Assembly (NCBI GenBank): GCA_030068075.1
Contig: CM057836.1
Span: 72,701,788-72,765,787, forward strand
Direction: 5' to 3'
Source of the DNA: Paguma larvata
Taxonomy: Eukaryota > Chordata > Mammalia > Carnivora > Viverridae
Length of the DNA stretch: 64,000 nucleotides
Position numbers and translations under genes: made by a program. The notes under the pieces are model-generated. The model saw only the letters and a list, made by a program, of their open reading frames with translations. It was not told the origin of the DNA and searched no databases. Positions 1-11,799 of the stretch are shown one piece after another (position 1 is the first letter of the stretch; each line of letters opens with the position of its first letter).

Positions 1-879
1 CAGCCAACTCTTGCTGAATATGGCCTTGACCTCATTTGTTTTCTTTTAGATTCATAATCTCAGACCTCAAAATTACACTAAAAATACCTGGTCGACTCAT
101 TCTTTTTCTTTGGCAGATTTGCTTTTCCATTTATTTCCTCTTTTCCTATATTTCCTAAATATTTTCCTCTTCTTTCCCTCTCAGCTGATGACATTGCCTT
201 TTACGTATTTGAGAATACATGAAGCTTCTTGATATCTCGCATCCGGGCTAGCTCTGTTTGTGTTCATTTTCCTGTTACGGTGGAGGAAACGTCATCCCTC
301 CTCTCCAGAGTTAGTCCCACGGCCGGGGCTGTCGATGCCATCCCCTCTTGCTCACGGTCTGGGTCATTAGACATCCTGTTTCTTTTCTCTTGTCCACTTT
401 CTTCCAGGGGCTCCATTGCTACAGAGTATAAAAATGCGCTTTTAAATTTAATTTTTAACAAGCATTCCCTTGACTCCTATCCCTCGCCAGTTCTCTGTCA
501 AGCTCACACAGTACGACACAAGGCAAGGCCAAGGCCAAGTCCTGCTAACTGATTTGACTGGGAAAGACACAACGACCCACGTTTTTACCTTAGTTTACTA
601 CTTTCAGAGATAGCAAAAAGAAGAATGATCAAGTTCTTGGAGTCTTGGGTTCGGTCATAGGCTACATAATAGCCATTCGAAGTGTTACGGCTGATTAAAA
701 AAACCAGTGAAGGCAGAAGAAAATCAGCTTTGATTATTCAGTCTGCCAAAGATTCAGGTTGAGTATAAGAGGGAAATGTTCTGATGGAGGCATATTAAAC
801 TTGAGTATGCCCCTGAGACAGGCTGTAGAATCTTATAAAATGGGGATGTATTTTCCTATGTTTTTGATAGTTTCGATCT

Positions 880-2186
880 GCATTTCTCAAAATTATTGGT
901 CTTTGAACCCCTTTACACTCTTGAAACTTATTGAGGACCACAAGGAACTTTTGGTTATGTGGGTTATTGATACTGATATTTACCATATGAGAAATTAAAA
1001 TATTGATCAATTTAAAAATAATAAACCTTTTACATGATTATGCAGCTAACACTCTGATGAAAAATAAGTATATATTTTCCCAACCAACAACAAAAATTAG
1101 TAAGAAGAGTGATACTGTTTTACATTTTCGCAGATGTCTTTAACGTCTGACTTGCTAGAATATGACTGAAATGTATAAAGAACACCCGCCTCCACACAGA
1201 TACGTATTTGGAAAAGGGAGAGGTGTTTTAAAAGCTTTTTCAGATAAATGTGGATATTCTTACACGATGCAGTACCAAAATTCAGTAAGTGGTAGTTTCT
1301 TAAAAGTTTGTTTCATTGCAGAATCCGAAACCATATTAATGAACTTCTTTACTCGATTACATTAAAATCCATTGGTCCGTGTTATTTGGATGGGTCTTTC
1401 ACCCATGCTTGAATTTGTGACATACAGAATATTGGTCTTTTCGAAAACGTCGGTTCACCAAATTATGTAAATCTTCAAATGTTCCTATCTTTCATTATCT
1501 GATGACAAAAGTCACACTCGTTAATATAACCACCAGTCTCATCACAATGTTGGGAAGCTGTCAAGTTCACAGTGTATACAAATTTTTCACAATTCTAATT
1601 TTCACTTTTAAATCCTGAATTTTGCTGTTGGTTGCAAATGTCAGGTGTGTCCTTAAAGTGAAGTCTCAGTTCATTTATGAGAAAATGTCCGCCAGATCCC
1701 AAGTCTGAAAAACCATAACTTGTCAGTCATTATTTCAAGTAAAAATGGTGATTTATGGAAAAAGAAGCCAGTTCAGTTCCCAACTGAAACAGGTGCAGGA
1801 GAGGTTTGCTCAAGACAGCCAGTGCACATCTGTATGCACCCGCACGCAGCCCAAGTGCTTTATGTGGGCTGACCATTTCAGCGTAGAGGATTAAAGAGTT
1901 GTGTTTTCAAGGAATGAAACTTTAAAACTTAGTAATTTTTAACTGTGTCGCGAAACTCACGTTGTTTTATTTTAAGTGCGTGGTGGTGAAGGGAACGGTG
2001 ATTGCTAGTACTGCTTTGTGTCATTGCCTTGGGTTTTCCTACCATTGCTCTTGTACCATCAGTGAAATGTCAACAAAAAAAGGGCAGATAATGTGTTAGC
2101 ATTATTTTGAATGGAGTTTGATCTCACAGACCCCCGAAAGGGCTTCGGGGCCCCCCAGGAGTCCATGGACAGCACTGAGAAACACT
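880..2186. mobile_element. Ancient hAT-like non-autonomous DNA transposon
   Basis: The two ends look like degenerate terminal inverted repeats. The left end has catttctcaaa...ggtctttgaacccc from 881. The right end, read on the minus strand from 2186, has agtgtttctcagtgctgtcc followed by atggactcctggggg. The CAGTG-TTTCTCA start and the GGACCCC block are typical of mammalian hAT elements. The 1.3 kb between them has the look of one continuous old repeat unit, but I see no intact transposase frame. The expected 8-bp target duplication is not evident, so age or an end error of a few bases is possible. The family name is not assigned. Confidence 0.5.
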
Positions 2187-2354
2187 AGGTGAATCTTGCC
2201 CAAAGACTCCAGAGAGGATACCCTTAAGGGTCTTTATGACTGTTGACTTCTTTTTTTCCTCTTAGTCATTTTACTTTTACTTTGTTTTTTTATCTACTTC
2301 CTTTTCCCTCTCTTAGGAAGTGGTCTGGGTGTGGTAGTGGTGGTATTCACAGAT

Positions 2355-2541
2355 ATTTTAGTGCTTACCATTAGCAAGGCAACATGATCAGCACTTAAAT
2401 TGTATGCACTTACTTCATCCTCACAACAATCCATTTAGGCAGATGCTGGTATTATCCTGACTTTATAGATGAGAAAGCCAAGGTGAGAAATACTAAATGA
2501 CTTGTTCATGGATAACATATAAGTGATGGAGCTGGGTTTCT
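2355..2541 (-). mobile_element. MIR SINE fragment
   Basis: The stretch reads as the reverse of a MIR: tcatcctcacaacaatcc, then an A-rich gatgagaaagccaagg block, then a gacttgttcatgg block and agctgggtttc. Its distal end is interrupted by the felid-type SINE at 2542-2757, and MIR-like sequence resumes at 2758 for about 40 bases. The insertion order is therefore MIR first, SINE later. Confidence 0.65.
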
Positions 2542-2757
2542 TTATTTTTTTTTTAATGTATGATTTATTTTAGAGAGAGAGAGACAGAGTGTGAGTGGGG
2601 GAGGGGCAGAGAGAGAGGGAGACACAGAACCGGAAACAGGCTCCAGGCAAGGTGCTGTCCACACAGAGCCCAGCTGGGGCTTGAACTCATGAACTGTGAG
2701 ATCATGACCTGAGCCAAAGTCAGATGCTTAACTGACTCAGCCACCCAGGTGCCCCTT
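2542..2757 (-). mobile_element. Carnivoran tRNA-derived SINE (SINEC type)
   Basis: The minus-strand copy begins at the head ggggcacctgggtggctgag (read from 2757) and ends in a tail seen here as T-rich sequence. It is bounded by a 14-bp target duplication with one mismatch: ggagctgggtttct (2528-2541) and ggaactgggtttct (2758-2771). Confidence 0.93.
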
Positions 2758-3954
2758 GGAACTGGGTTTCTAAGCTAGCAACATGATTTTGTCAGCATTT
2801 CAGGAAACAATATATGTCTCATGGGTGGTTTTATGTGAGCCATGCTCGTAAGAATGGTTTAATAATTAATGACATTTTCTGACTGCCATCATCTGTCCTC
2901 AGAGGTTGAAGTAAGTAGGCATTTAAAGGAGAATCAGAAATTTACTTGATGAGCATGGATTCAGATTGGGAGAATTAGATAAATCCATTCTTTTGGGTTT
3001 ATTGAATGCCTGCTGTGGTCTAGGTCTTATGTTTGTCATAATGACATCATATGTTTTAAGTGCACGAATCTAAGGTACTCTGGTCTGTGTATCCAATCTC
3101 ACAGGAGGGCTATCTTACCCATTGGGACCAAAATAGAACCTGTTTGCTAAGCTTTCCTCTTCCTTGTACGTTGCTTAGAAGAATGCTGATCATATTTGCT
3201 TTTTACAGTTCCTCTTCTTCTGTTCTTCTATGGCTGACAGCCCTCTTTATGACGGACACCTTCTTTCTTTGGCTATGTCAAGTCATTTGATCAGGTTATT
3301 ATCAACTCTTACGGACCTAGGATTTGTTGTGTTTTATATCTCTGTTCTTATCCATTATGTTGCAGCTAAAAATGTAATACCCGAAGGGCTATTTAATGTA
3401 CATCATTTCCAGGTTAGGTGGTGGTAGGTAGGTATTAGGATGTGGGGGAAGGGTGCTCTTTATTGTAGTTTCCAGTATTTTCAGTAGTCAGTAACTCTGG
3501 AAAAATACTTGATAAAGGAGAGAAAATTGAATTTTGCCTGAAAAGTAGTTTGGGAATTCTTCTTTTGGTCGAGTTTGTGCCATCTGCATCACTTAGGTAA
3601 CCCCAAACAGGGCTAACTTACGAAATTGTAAACTCCATACAGGCAAGGTCTATATGGTATTTAACACTCCATTGCCAAAATGAATGCCAGGTCTCATTCC
3701 TTCACACCTGAGCTGTCGTGAGGGCTAGGGGAAAGTAGCTCTTGGACTGTGTGGACTGCTATTCAAACTCCTCCTAAAGAAAAACGCCTGGCACTACTCT
3801 GCCCTCATGCGGTGTTTTCTGTTCCCTAGCCTTCTGCATAAATTGGTGGGAGGTATAGCCTTGTTGGGTTTTATGAGTGTGTGAGTGTTACTTTTTTTCC
3901 CCCAAAGGGTTGACTTTTGATTGCAGGTTTTAAATCTTGGTTTTTCCAGCATGT

Positions 3955-4530
3955 GTAGAATTATCCTTTACTCGTTTTTAGAAATTAAGCTTTTTATTTC
4001 TAGATAATTATAGATTCACATGCAGTTGTAAAAAATAATACAGAGACTGTATGCTTTAATTTCCTCCAGTGATAACATTTTGCAAAACGATAGTAAAATA
4101 TCACAACCAAGATATTTATGCTAATAAAATTCAGAGATCTTATGAGATTTCTCCAGTTTTATATGTGTATTTCTGTATGTTCTGTGCAGTTTTATCACAT
4201 GTATGCATATGTGTTTCCACCACCCAGAACAGTTTCATCACCACAAGGATCCCTCGTATTGCCTTATATTTGCCTTTTTGTAGCCACATCCACCTGCCTC
4301 CCGACCCTCACCCCCAGACTCTGACACCCAGTAACCACTAATTTTTTGGGGAATGTTATATAAATGATAAATCACTAATATTGTGTGAAATTATAAAGTA
4401 TGTAATTTTTTGCAATTGCCTTCCCCCCCTCCATTCAATATAGTTTCCTTGAGATTCTTACGAGTTATTGTGTGTATCAGTAATTTGTTCCCTTTTATTG
4501 CTGAATATGATTCCAGAGCATTCAGTTTTT
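3955..4530 (-). mobile_element. Old L1-like LINE fragment
   Basis: Phrases such as tatagattcacatgcagttg, ccacccagaacagtttcatc and gttcccttttattgctgaat are typical of antisense old mammalian L1 remnants, recognised from memory. Frames are broken. The element ends about 40 bases before the SRBD1 exon at 4570, so the intron just upstream of that acceptor is repeat-derived. Family and strand are inferred from pattern only. Confidence 0.5.
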
Positions 4531-4569
4531 CTCTTTTAATTTTCATGTGTTCTATTTACTGTTTGATAG

Positions 4570-4956
4570 AATAACTCTGTGGCTATTGCCGATGTTGATT
4601 TGGAAGACAGAAAAGATAAATTGGATACTGTGCAGACTCTGAAAACAGCAAAGACAAAACGGAAAAATTCAGCTCAGTCACCTTCAGGTCAGAGGACCAA
4701 AAAGCTGAAAGTCGATGAAGACACCAACAGGGTCAGCACCATGGAGAGTGGGCACGAGGCTGCAGAGACGCCGTCCACAAGCGCCATGTGGGAAGGTGCG
4801 TGCAAGAAGGAAGAGAATGGAGATGACTTTACATTTGGTCAGTCCCCTTTAAAGAAAATGAAGACGGAAACATGTCCCCAGGGGCAGCCCGTGAGGCTTC
4901 CAGCAAATGCCACCAATATTAAAGAGGAGGTAGAAATGAACTGGGACATAGTACAG
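4570..4956 (+). CDS. SRBD1: SRBD1 internal exon: disordered Lys/acid-rich N-terminal segment
   Basis: The exon is 387 bp (129 codons), enters and leaves in phase 0, and has acceptor gatag|aat and donor cag|gtacgt. It encodes NNSVAIADVDLEDRK through EEVEMNWDIVQ, matching mammalian SRBD1 from roughly residue 88 of about 995 (human protein recalled from memory). The segment is low-complexity, rich in Lys, Glu, Ser and Thr, and predicted disordered by composition. It has basic clusters (RTKKLKV, SPLKKMKTE) suggestive of nuclear localisation and psi-K-x-E motifs (MKTE, IKEE). The open frame runs about 120 bp past the donor, but the chain continues correctly only if the GT at 4957 is used. SRBD1 is a poorly studied Tex-family protein with a presumed nucleic-acid-binding role. 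The start codon is not in this exon. Confidence 0.96.
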
Positions 4957-6284
4957 GTACGTGGAGTTGCTTTCTGGCGTTTTAGTTTGTTCGATTCCTT
5001 TCTGTTTCGCCAAGTAGGAATGGCACTGGCTAAGGAAAGGGTTGGGAGTTTTCAGTTCTCTTTTCAGTTTTGCCAGTGATTTCTGGAGGATTCAGGCACT
5101 GGTTCCTGTCCCAGGTATGCTGCTATGTATTACAGCACTCATCATCACATCATCATCAGCTCTTGACTACAAGCTGTGACCTCAGGCGAGGTCAGTCTCT
5201 ACCATGATGTTGGAGTGAACATGCACTCTGTAGAGAGATTGCACCAACACCCCGGGCCTTCAGAAGTTCATTGTTAAGTTTTTGTTTTGAACTTGAACTG
5301 TGTTTCCCTGTAAAAGTAGGTGAGTGATTAGGTCATTGGCCATTAGTACATCTCTAACTCTTAATGTAATGGTGTAATATACTATAAACAAGGCCTAGAA
5401 ATTCTCTGAATTCCAACTTGAGCTGCCATTGATTTCTCCCAGTTTCTTGGCTGGCTTTGGGGATGGCAAAGAAGACCTGAAGAGTGACTTTTAAAGAGTG
5501 TATGCCAACACACTCTGGGCACATTTCAAGCTTAATCATGGCAGTGCCCATCAGAGTAGATGGGCATGACCTCCCTCTTTCTTACCTGTGTCATGGTGAT
5601 TCTGATGTAACTCCTTTCCCTTCTGCGAATTACTGCTCTGCAGCCTGAGGCCTTTGCTGGCTTCTCAGCCTGAGACTGTCTGTGGATTACCTTTTTCTTT
5701 CGAGGAACTTTTTTTTTTACCCATGCTGTCTCTTCTATGACCTATTAGTCGAACATTGTCAGTAATTTTTAATTACGATTTTTCTTTTCTCTGGTCCACT
5801 AAAGAATAGAATCCTGCCTCAGAGTGTTCTTCTCATCTTTGTTCCCCAACTAAACAGTTCAAAGTTTCTTGGAGAAATAGTGTATAATTAGGCTTCTTTA
5901 TATACCATCTTTTTCTTTATTCACTTAAGCCTACAAAGAAATGTTTTAAAAGGATGTTTTATGGATCACCTGCATCAATTCATGTGAAGGCTTTTATAAA
6001 GTACAGACTCCTTGCTTAGTTCCAGTCCAGACTCACAGGGGCGGGTGGACATGTCCCACTTTCCTTTCACTAACACAAGCGTACTTCAGTTATTGACACG
6101 GATCTGCCTCTAGTAGTGGACAGTGTGCAGGATGCGGGGGGAAAGGTTTCAAAGACCATGAAGTCTCTTGAAATGGGGTTGTAAGTTCTTCAGAATTAAG
6201 GGCTACTTACTCTCTGGTGCCTTGCTTCATTCCCATCCCCTAATCTATGTAACAGAAACAGAAGAAAAATGGTCCTGCCTTAGC

Positions 6285-6440
6285 CAGTTGTCTCTTGGTT
6301 ACAAGTAATAAAAACCTACTTCTAATGAGTTTAAACAGAAAAGACTGTTTTTATTACCAAGAACACAGAGGTCTTTCAAAGAATGTAAGGGACAAAATGT
6401 GATCAAGGCCTCCTAAAGGCCTTGATCCAGAAACTGGAAA
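6285..6440. repeat. Old interspersed repeat, family not assigned
   Basis: The run cttggttacaagtaataaaa followed by a gagtttaaacagaaaagact block resembles the segment at 11237-11330 (ggttgcaatgagaaaaccca, then agcttaagcaatagagattt). Both look like diverged copies of one common mammalian repeat whose name I cannot give. The hairpin at 6401-6427 lies in its distal part. Confidence 0.35.
6401..6427. repeat. Perfect inverted repeat (hairpin, 11-bp arms, 5-base loop)
   Basis: gatcaaggcct at 6401-6411 is the exact reverse complement of aggccttgatc at 6417-6427, with cctaa between. No gene function is apparent. Confidence 0.8.
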
Positions 6441-7943
6441 ACCATGAGGGCTTGAGGAAGGTACTTTCTCACTTCTCTCTCTTTCCTTTCAATTCCAAGC
6501 ATTGTTCCTCCCCCACCCCCCACCCCCGCCTCATTGGAAGTGGTTTTTGACAGCCCCAACAAGCATGTCCTTGGAATCTGGCACTCCTTGCTTGTGAGTT
6601 AGGAGAAGTGGTTGCTACAGAGGCCACCTTCCCTCAGCACCCTGACAACGAGTAAGCTCAGCATTTTCTCGATGGGTTTAGGGGTTGCCTGGGGACCTTT
6701 AGGTGTGATTTGCATTTCGGGTTTTTTGTTTAACCAGATGCAGTCATCCTTGTCCAACCTTGAGTTACTTTTTCAGACAACTCTTGTGATATATGTGGAT
6801 TTATTTTTCATTCCTTTCTTATTCCCCCATAAGCAGCAGAGAATAATTTCATGTTGGCACTGCATTCCTGCTTCTGATCATGATTGACAACAGTGGCAGG
6901 CGTTAGGGGAGAGGGGATTTAGAAGAGTGAGAGTCACCAGTGCCGAGTCTGATGATCAGGAAGGCCTTGAACCTTTGGGTGAGGACCAGACTCATTGAAA
7001 TGGCTGTGATACGCTCATCATCTGCCACAGAACACAATATATGGCCAAGGTCGTTGGGGGAAATCCCGACAAATACTTAGGAATGGTCAATGGAGATTAA
7101 TTATATAGAGATTATTAATCATTACTAATTGAACATGTGGGAAATGTCTTTCATATTGCCTTCATTTTGGGTGCTGTTCGCCATGGCCCCTGCCCACCAT
7201 GACACCATGACCTTCTGGCTTTTTCCCTTCATGGTGTGTTTCTCAACTCTGGAAAGTCCACTGATTTTTCAGGAACATCGCCATCTTGTTTGGGGAGGAG
7301 AGCTGCATTGCCGTTACTTAAGGACTTCATTAGAAACGTACTTTGTGTCCATTTCTTAATCAGGCTTTGAGGATGTCTGGATCCCTTGAGCAGAAAGCAA
7401 CGTATTCTTTAGCCCTTTCCCCCAAACTGCAAACGTGTGGTCACTATCAGAAACTAGTTTTTGTTAAAGAACATTCCATCGTTATGCAAATATAATATAA
7501 ATACCATGACCTTTATAAGAATTTGAAGAGATGACTAGCTACAACCAATTTTTAAGAAAAATTAAATGGTTCAAAATGATTGCTATTATATAGTCTCTTT
7601 ATTTTGAGGGGGCTGGGAGTAGGGGAGTGGAACAGCCACATATAATATGTTAGTAAAGTTTGCTAAATTAGGGAGGAGAAACAAGCCGAATTCTCTTTAT
7701 TAGCTATTTTTCTTGAAGGAAATGATCGGGATGATGGGATGATTGGGGAAAGAAGTGGGACAGGAAAGAGGCGGGTGTCTCTGAATTGGCTTTCTCACTG
7801 TGGTTTGGCACATAAGCACACACCACCCATTGGGTTACCTCCTTGTTCTAGGAAAGATTAAGTACAACCATTGGATTAGCCCTTTTTGTTTCTATAATTT
7901 AGCTGGTATTTGTGATGGGCTTAAAAAAAAAAAAAACAACTCA

Positions 7944-8130
7944 GGGGCACCTGGGTGCCTCAGACATTTGAGTGTCCAACTCCGTGTCCGAATTTGGCTC
8001 GGGTCATGATCGTGCTGCTCGTGGACCCATGTTGGGTTCTGTGCTGGCAACTCGGAGCCTGAAGCCTGCTTGGGATTCTGTGTCTCCCTCTCCCTCTGCC
8101 CCCCCCACCTCAAAAATAAATAAACATTTT
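7944..8130 (+). mobile_element. Carnivoran SINE (SINEC type)
   Basis: Head ggggcacctgggtgcctcag at 7944, CT-rich body and tail aataaataaacatttt. Direct repeats aaacaact at 7934-7941 and 8131-8138 flank it. The box-B-like region is altered (ctgctcgtggacccatg), so the copy is moderately old. Confidence 0.9.
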
Positions 8131-8184
8131 AAACAACTGTTTTTGAAGTATGTACAGAAAATTGTATTTAAGTGTATAGCTCAT

Positions 8185-8345
8185 GAATATTTGAAAGTGT
8201 GACCATGTAACAAGCTTCCAGATCAAGAAACAGAACCTTATGGCATCCTACAAGTCCTCTGTTTGGTTTTCCAGTCTCCTGTCCCCTTTCCTATAACCAC
8301 TGTTGGTTATAACAGCGTAGTTTTTCCATTTGCAGTCTTTAAGAA
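8185..8345. mobile_element. Probable old L1-like fragment
   Basis: The run gaccatgtaacaagcttcca, then agatcaagaaacagaacctt and ccagtctcctgtcccctttc, parallels the L1-like stretch near 4220-4330. It is short and diverged, and assignment is by phrase similarity only. Confidence 0.35.
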
Positions 8346-8834
8346 AGCTTCTGTGTGTGATAAAATAAATGATATAATAAAAATAAATAGGCAAGGGTAA
8401 AGAGAACAGCAGGAATCAAAAGCTTTTCAGAAAGGAGGTGTGTGTGCAACTGCTGATTTGGGAATGATTTTGAGTAGAAAATTTTATCTTCTCATTAGGG
8501 TTGAATTTAATTTAGATGTTCTTTTAAAATGTAGATGCTGCCCAGGTGGTTAAATGTATAAGTTGTTGATACCCAGATGTTTTCTGTTCTAACCGAGAGA
8601 ATGGGACGTTAGATTTGGAGGAGTAAATCTCAGGACATTCTGGGAGAAGGCCGTTTTGTCAGAAGTTTTAGACAGCAGAGGGCAGTGTGAAGGCACCATG
8701 TTTCATCTCTAGTGGGATTCGGGAAGAGAAGTGAGGGTGTTTGATTAATTGTATGTTTTTTGCCTGAAAAAATCATCTTGCTTTGCACACATCAAATTTT
8801 TGAAAAGGTAATATAACTTGTGGAACTTCAGGCA

Positions 8835-8990
8835 ATTTAGGTTTTTTGGGCCTCAGTTCTTCTGTCTCTTAAAGTGGGAGCACTAATACCTATCTCATAT
8901 AATTTGAGCTAAAGCTGAATAAGTGAAAGGGTTTATAACATAAGAAGCCCTATACAAATGTTGGCTTCAAATGATAGTAACAAAAGGTGC
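8835..8990 (+). mobile_element. MIR SINE fragment
   Basis: gggcctcagttcttctgtct, a gggagcactaatacctatct block and a tail near taagaagccctatacaaatg follow the order of a forward MIR. It is well diverged. Confidence 0.6.
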
Positions 8991-9209
8991 TTTTCTTAAG
9001 TGTTAGGGTTGAAAAAATCTTGAGACTGCCTTCGTTTTGACTTTATTCTCATTCTTATCTACCAGTTAACTATAAATATTATTAAATATTAGTAAATGTG
9101 AATAGTTTAAAAGTAAAAACTGTAGTAGTTCTCTGTCTCCCCCCCAACCCTAAGGTTTGATTTCTGCTTTTAACTCTTTCACTTATGTCTTTGTTGTTTG
9201 CCTTGTTCT

Positions 9210-9350
9210 TCTAAAACACAGATTTCTGGGCCCCACTCCAGAGTTTCTGGTTCAATGGATCTGGGTGGGGTTCAAGAATTTGCATTTCTGACAAGTCGCC
9301 AGGTGATGCTTATGCTACTGGTTCGGGGACCACACATTGTGAGCTACTTG
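9210..9350 (-). mobile_element. MER5A-like hAT relic
   Basis: Read on the minus strand it has gtgtggtccccgaaccagta, then gcatcacctgg, gaaatgcaaattct and the ggggcccagaaatctgtg end typical of MER5-class non-autonomous hAT elements. An apparent 60-codon frame here is incidental. Confidence 0.65.
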
Positions 9351-9583
9351 CTCTCATCCACAGATCTCATTGACTTGTAAAATGTCACCAGAGTTTACAA
9401 GGGGGTTGACTCAGCAACTGAAATTAAGTAATGAGCAGATCATCACTGAGTGGGTTTCTATGGAGTATAGAATAGTATTCAAACTTTATATGGAATTCAT
9501 CCCCTAGCTCCATCCACCTTTCCAAGTCTTACCTCATCTCAATACCTCTTGTACATTTTAGCATTGCTGAACTTACAGCAATT

Positions 9584-9803
9584 AAAAAAAATTTTTTTCT
9601 TAATGTTTGTTCATTTTTGAGAGAGAGAGAGAGAGAGCATGAGCAGGGGAGGGGCAGAAAGAGACAGAGACACAGACTCTGAAGCAGGCTCCAGACTCTG
9701 AGCTGTCAACACAGAGCCTGAAGCGAGGCTCGAACTCACGAACCGTGAGATCATGACCTGAGCCAAAATCAGATGTTCACCTGACTGAGCCACCCAGGTG
9801 CCC
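9584..9803 (-). mobile_element. Carnivoran SINE (SINEC type)
   Basis: Minus-strand copy with head ggggcacctgggtggctcag read from 9803. The target duplication is 17 bp with one mismatch: ctgaacttacagcaatt (9567-9583) and ctgaacttacagcagtt (9804-9820). The A-tail appears as the T-run near 9593. Confidence 0.95.
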
Positions 9804-9820
9804 CTGAACTTACAGCAGTT

Positions 9821-10165
9821 TTAAAATGTGCAGTGGTTTTTTCATTGGTGGCTTTTGATATGCTGTTCTCTCTTCTTGGAATTCCTGCCCCTATCGGCTG
9901 CCCGGAGATAGTTTCATTCTCTTTGGTGTTTTTCCATCACCGTGGAGTTAGATGTTTCTGTCTTTCGTTTGCTCTTAAAACAATCTATGTGTGCTTCTGT
10001 CAGAGTATAGCTCCCACTATATTTTAACTACTTGTCTGTCTGTCTTCTTTCTAGCTTGGAAACTCCTTGGGAAGAGGGACTTGGTTTTTTATGTTTGATT
10101 TTCACTGGCTTGGTATGGTTATTGGCATATAACATGAGCAAAAATAGATGTTTGACTAAATTAAG
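9821..10165 (+). mobile_element. L2 LINE 3' fragment
   Basis: ctcttcttggaattcctgcc near the start and ctagcttggaaactccttgg, then gaagagggacttggtttttt near the end, follow the L2 3' region in forward order. Confidence 0.55.
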
Positions 10166-10459
10166 ACAGAAGGAATCGGATAATTTGGAGGCCCAAGAGT
10201 GGTGACTGCGTATGGAGGGAGTTCTGTCGTCTTAAATTTCAAGGAGCAAATCTACACAAGCAGCAGCGTACACTCCCTTAACACATAGGATGCTTCTGGA
10301 TTTGTTAGGACCTAGCATGACCTAGATGTGGAGCTTGAGTTGGAGCCCCTTTCAGTTAACAGTAGCCGAGGTGGTTGTAGGGTAGTGGGAACCCATGGGC
10401 TGCTCTGACAACCGCATTGTTCCAAAATGATGAACACTTTGGTCATTTTCATTTCTCAG

Positions 10460-10650
10460 ATCTATCTTTTAGAATCTGGCCTATCTTTCAAGAGAGGGCC
10501 AGCTGAAATACTACCCCTGTAGGAAGCCTTCCTTGATTACCCCAGGGAGATCTCTCTCTTCTCTGAAAACATTACATCACTGGCACATCCTGTTTTATTT
10601 GTACTTATTTGCATTCCCTTCTAAATTGTTTACCCCTTTAGAGCAGTGAT
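10460..10650 (+). mobile_element. L2 LINE 3' fragment
   Basis: gtaggaagccttccttgatt, then cactggcacatcctgtttta and tttgtacttatttgcattcc match the L2 pattern (ccttccctgac... tttat...tagcac). It is diverged. Confidence 0.5.
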
Positions 10651-10802
10651 ATTTGGAACCACACTTGGGAAGGGATTTTAAAATTGTGCCATAGTGGTTG
10701 GACTTTTACCAGTTGGTAGATAAGAGTCAGTGGAGCTTGTGTTGAGAAGAAAAAAAGAAAAAATACAGCATTTATTGTATTTGTGTTTTAGAAATATCAT
10801 CA

Positions 10803-11025
10803 GGGGCTCCCGGGTGGCTCAGTTGGTTGAGCATCCAAGTCTTGATTTCAGCTCAGGTCATGATCTCACAATTTGTTGGGGTGGAGCCTCACCTTGGGCT
10901 CTATGCTGACAGCTCAGAGGCTGCTTGGGATTCTCTATCCCTCTCTCTTTGTCTGCCCCTGCCCTGCATGTATCGCTCACACATGCTCTCTCTCTAAATA
11001 AATAAATAAACATTTTAAAAATGCA
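10803..11025 (+). mobile_element. Carnivoran SINE, older subtype
   Basis: Head ggggctcccgggtggctcag, with the older-subtype phrases catccaagtcttgatttcag and ctgcttgggattctctatcc, and tail aaataaataaataaacattt. The 14-bp duplication has one mismatch: tagaaatatcatca (10789-10802) and tagaaatataatca (11026-11039). Confidence 0.93.
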
Positions 11026-11799
11026 TAGAAATATAATCAGCAGTGGCTGAAATATAATGCAGAGAGGCTGGGTAGAAGACAGAAAACAAAACTGCTCTGT
11101 GGTTCAGACAAAAGATGATATTAGCAGAAAGGGAACTCAAGGGGAAAGAACAGACGTTGTAGAAGTTCAGTTTGCTTCCTTGGTGACAGACGAGATGGTC
11201 ATGATAGAGATCACACAGCCATACTGAGGACATTGATTAGAATGCTTTTGGTTGCAATGAGAAAACCCATTGAACTAGCTTAAGCAATAGAGATTTATTA
11301 GCCTGCATAATAGGAATATTTAGTCATTGCACTGAAACAGTCTTTCCACGATTCTCTTAGCACGGCCATCCTCAGCTTCAGGAGTCTAACATGTACAGAC
11401 TTTTTCTCCAGAAGAAGAAATTGTACCTGGGTCCAGAGATGAACCAGATCTTGAGCTTCATGTTGACCAGATTAATCTTTCAGGCCACACTCTGGCTGTC
11501 AATTATAAAACAACAGGATACTGGACAAATGCTGTGCAGGTGGAGTTGAGGTCAAGTGCTCTCAAGGCGCATAGCTGCTACAGAATGAGAACGTGCCGTT
11601 GGAGGAGATAGCTATGATATCCCTAAGGCTTTCCGTGGTAGAAGATGGTGTCGGCTGGAGTAAGAAATAGGAAGAGGTACTTCTTGAGAAAGTACTGAGG
11701 AGTGCTTTTGGAGGGGCCGGGGAAGAGAGCAAGCAAGAAGAGCATTTCTGAATGAGGGAGCAGCCTTAGGAAAGCCTCTAAAGAGGGAAGCAGCTGGGC

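Larger units (their letters stand above)
1..4569 (+). other. SRBD1: SRBD1 intron (upstream part, incomplete)
   Basis: This is sequence 5' of the first recognisable exon, read as intron because that exon begins with an acceptor and not a start codon. I searched for the lysine-rich N-terminal coding exon that should precede it and did not find it, so the initiator Met and promoter are probably outside the window. Contents: an ancient DNA transposon at about 880-2186, a MIR split by a SINE at 2355-2800, and an old L1-like piece at 3955-4530. I see nothing recognisable in 1-879 or 2801-3950. Confidence 0.7.
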
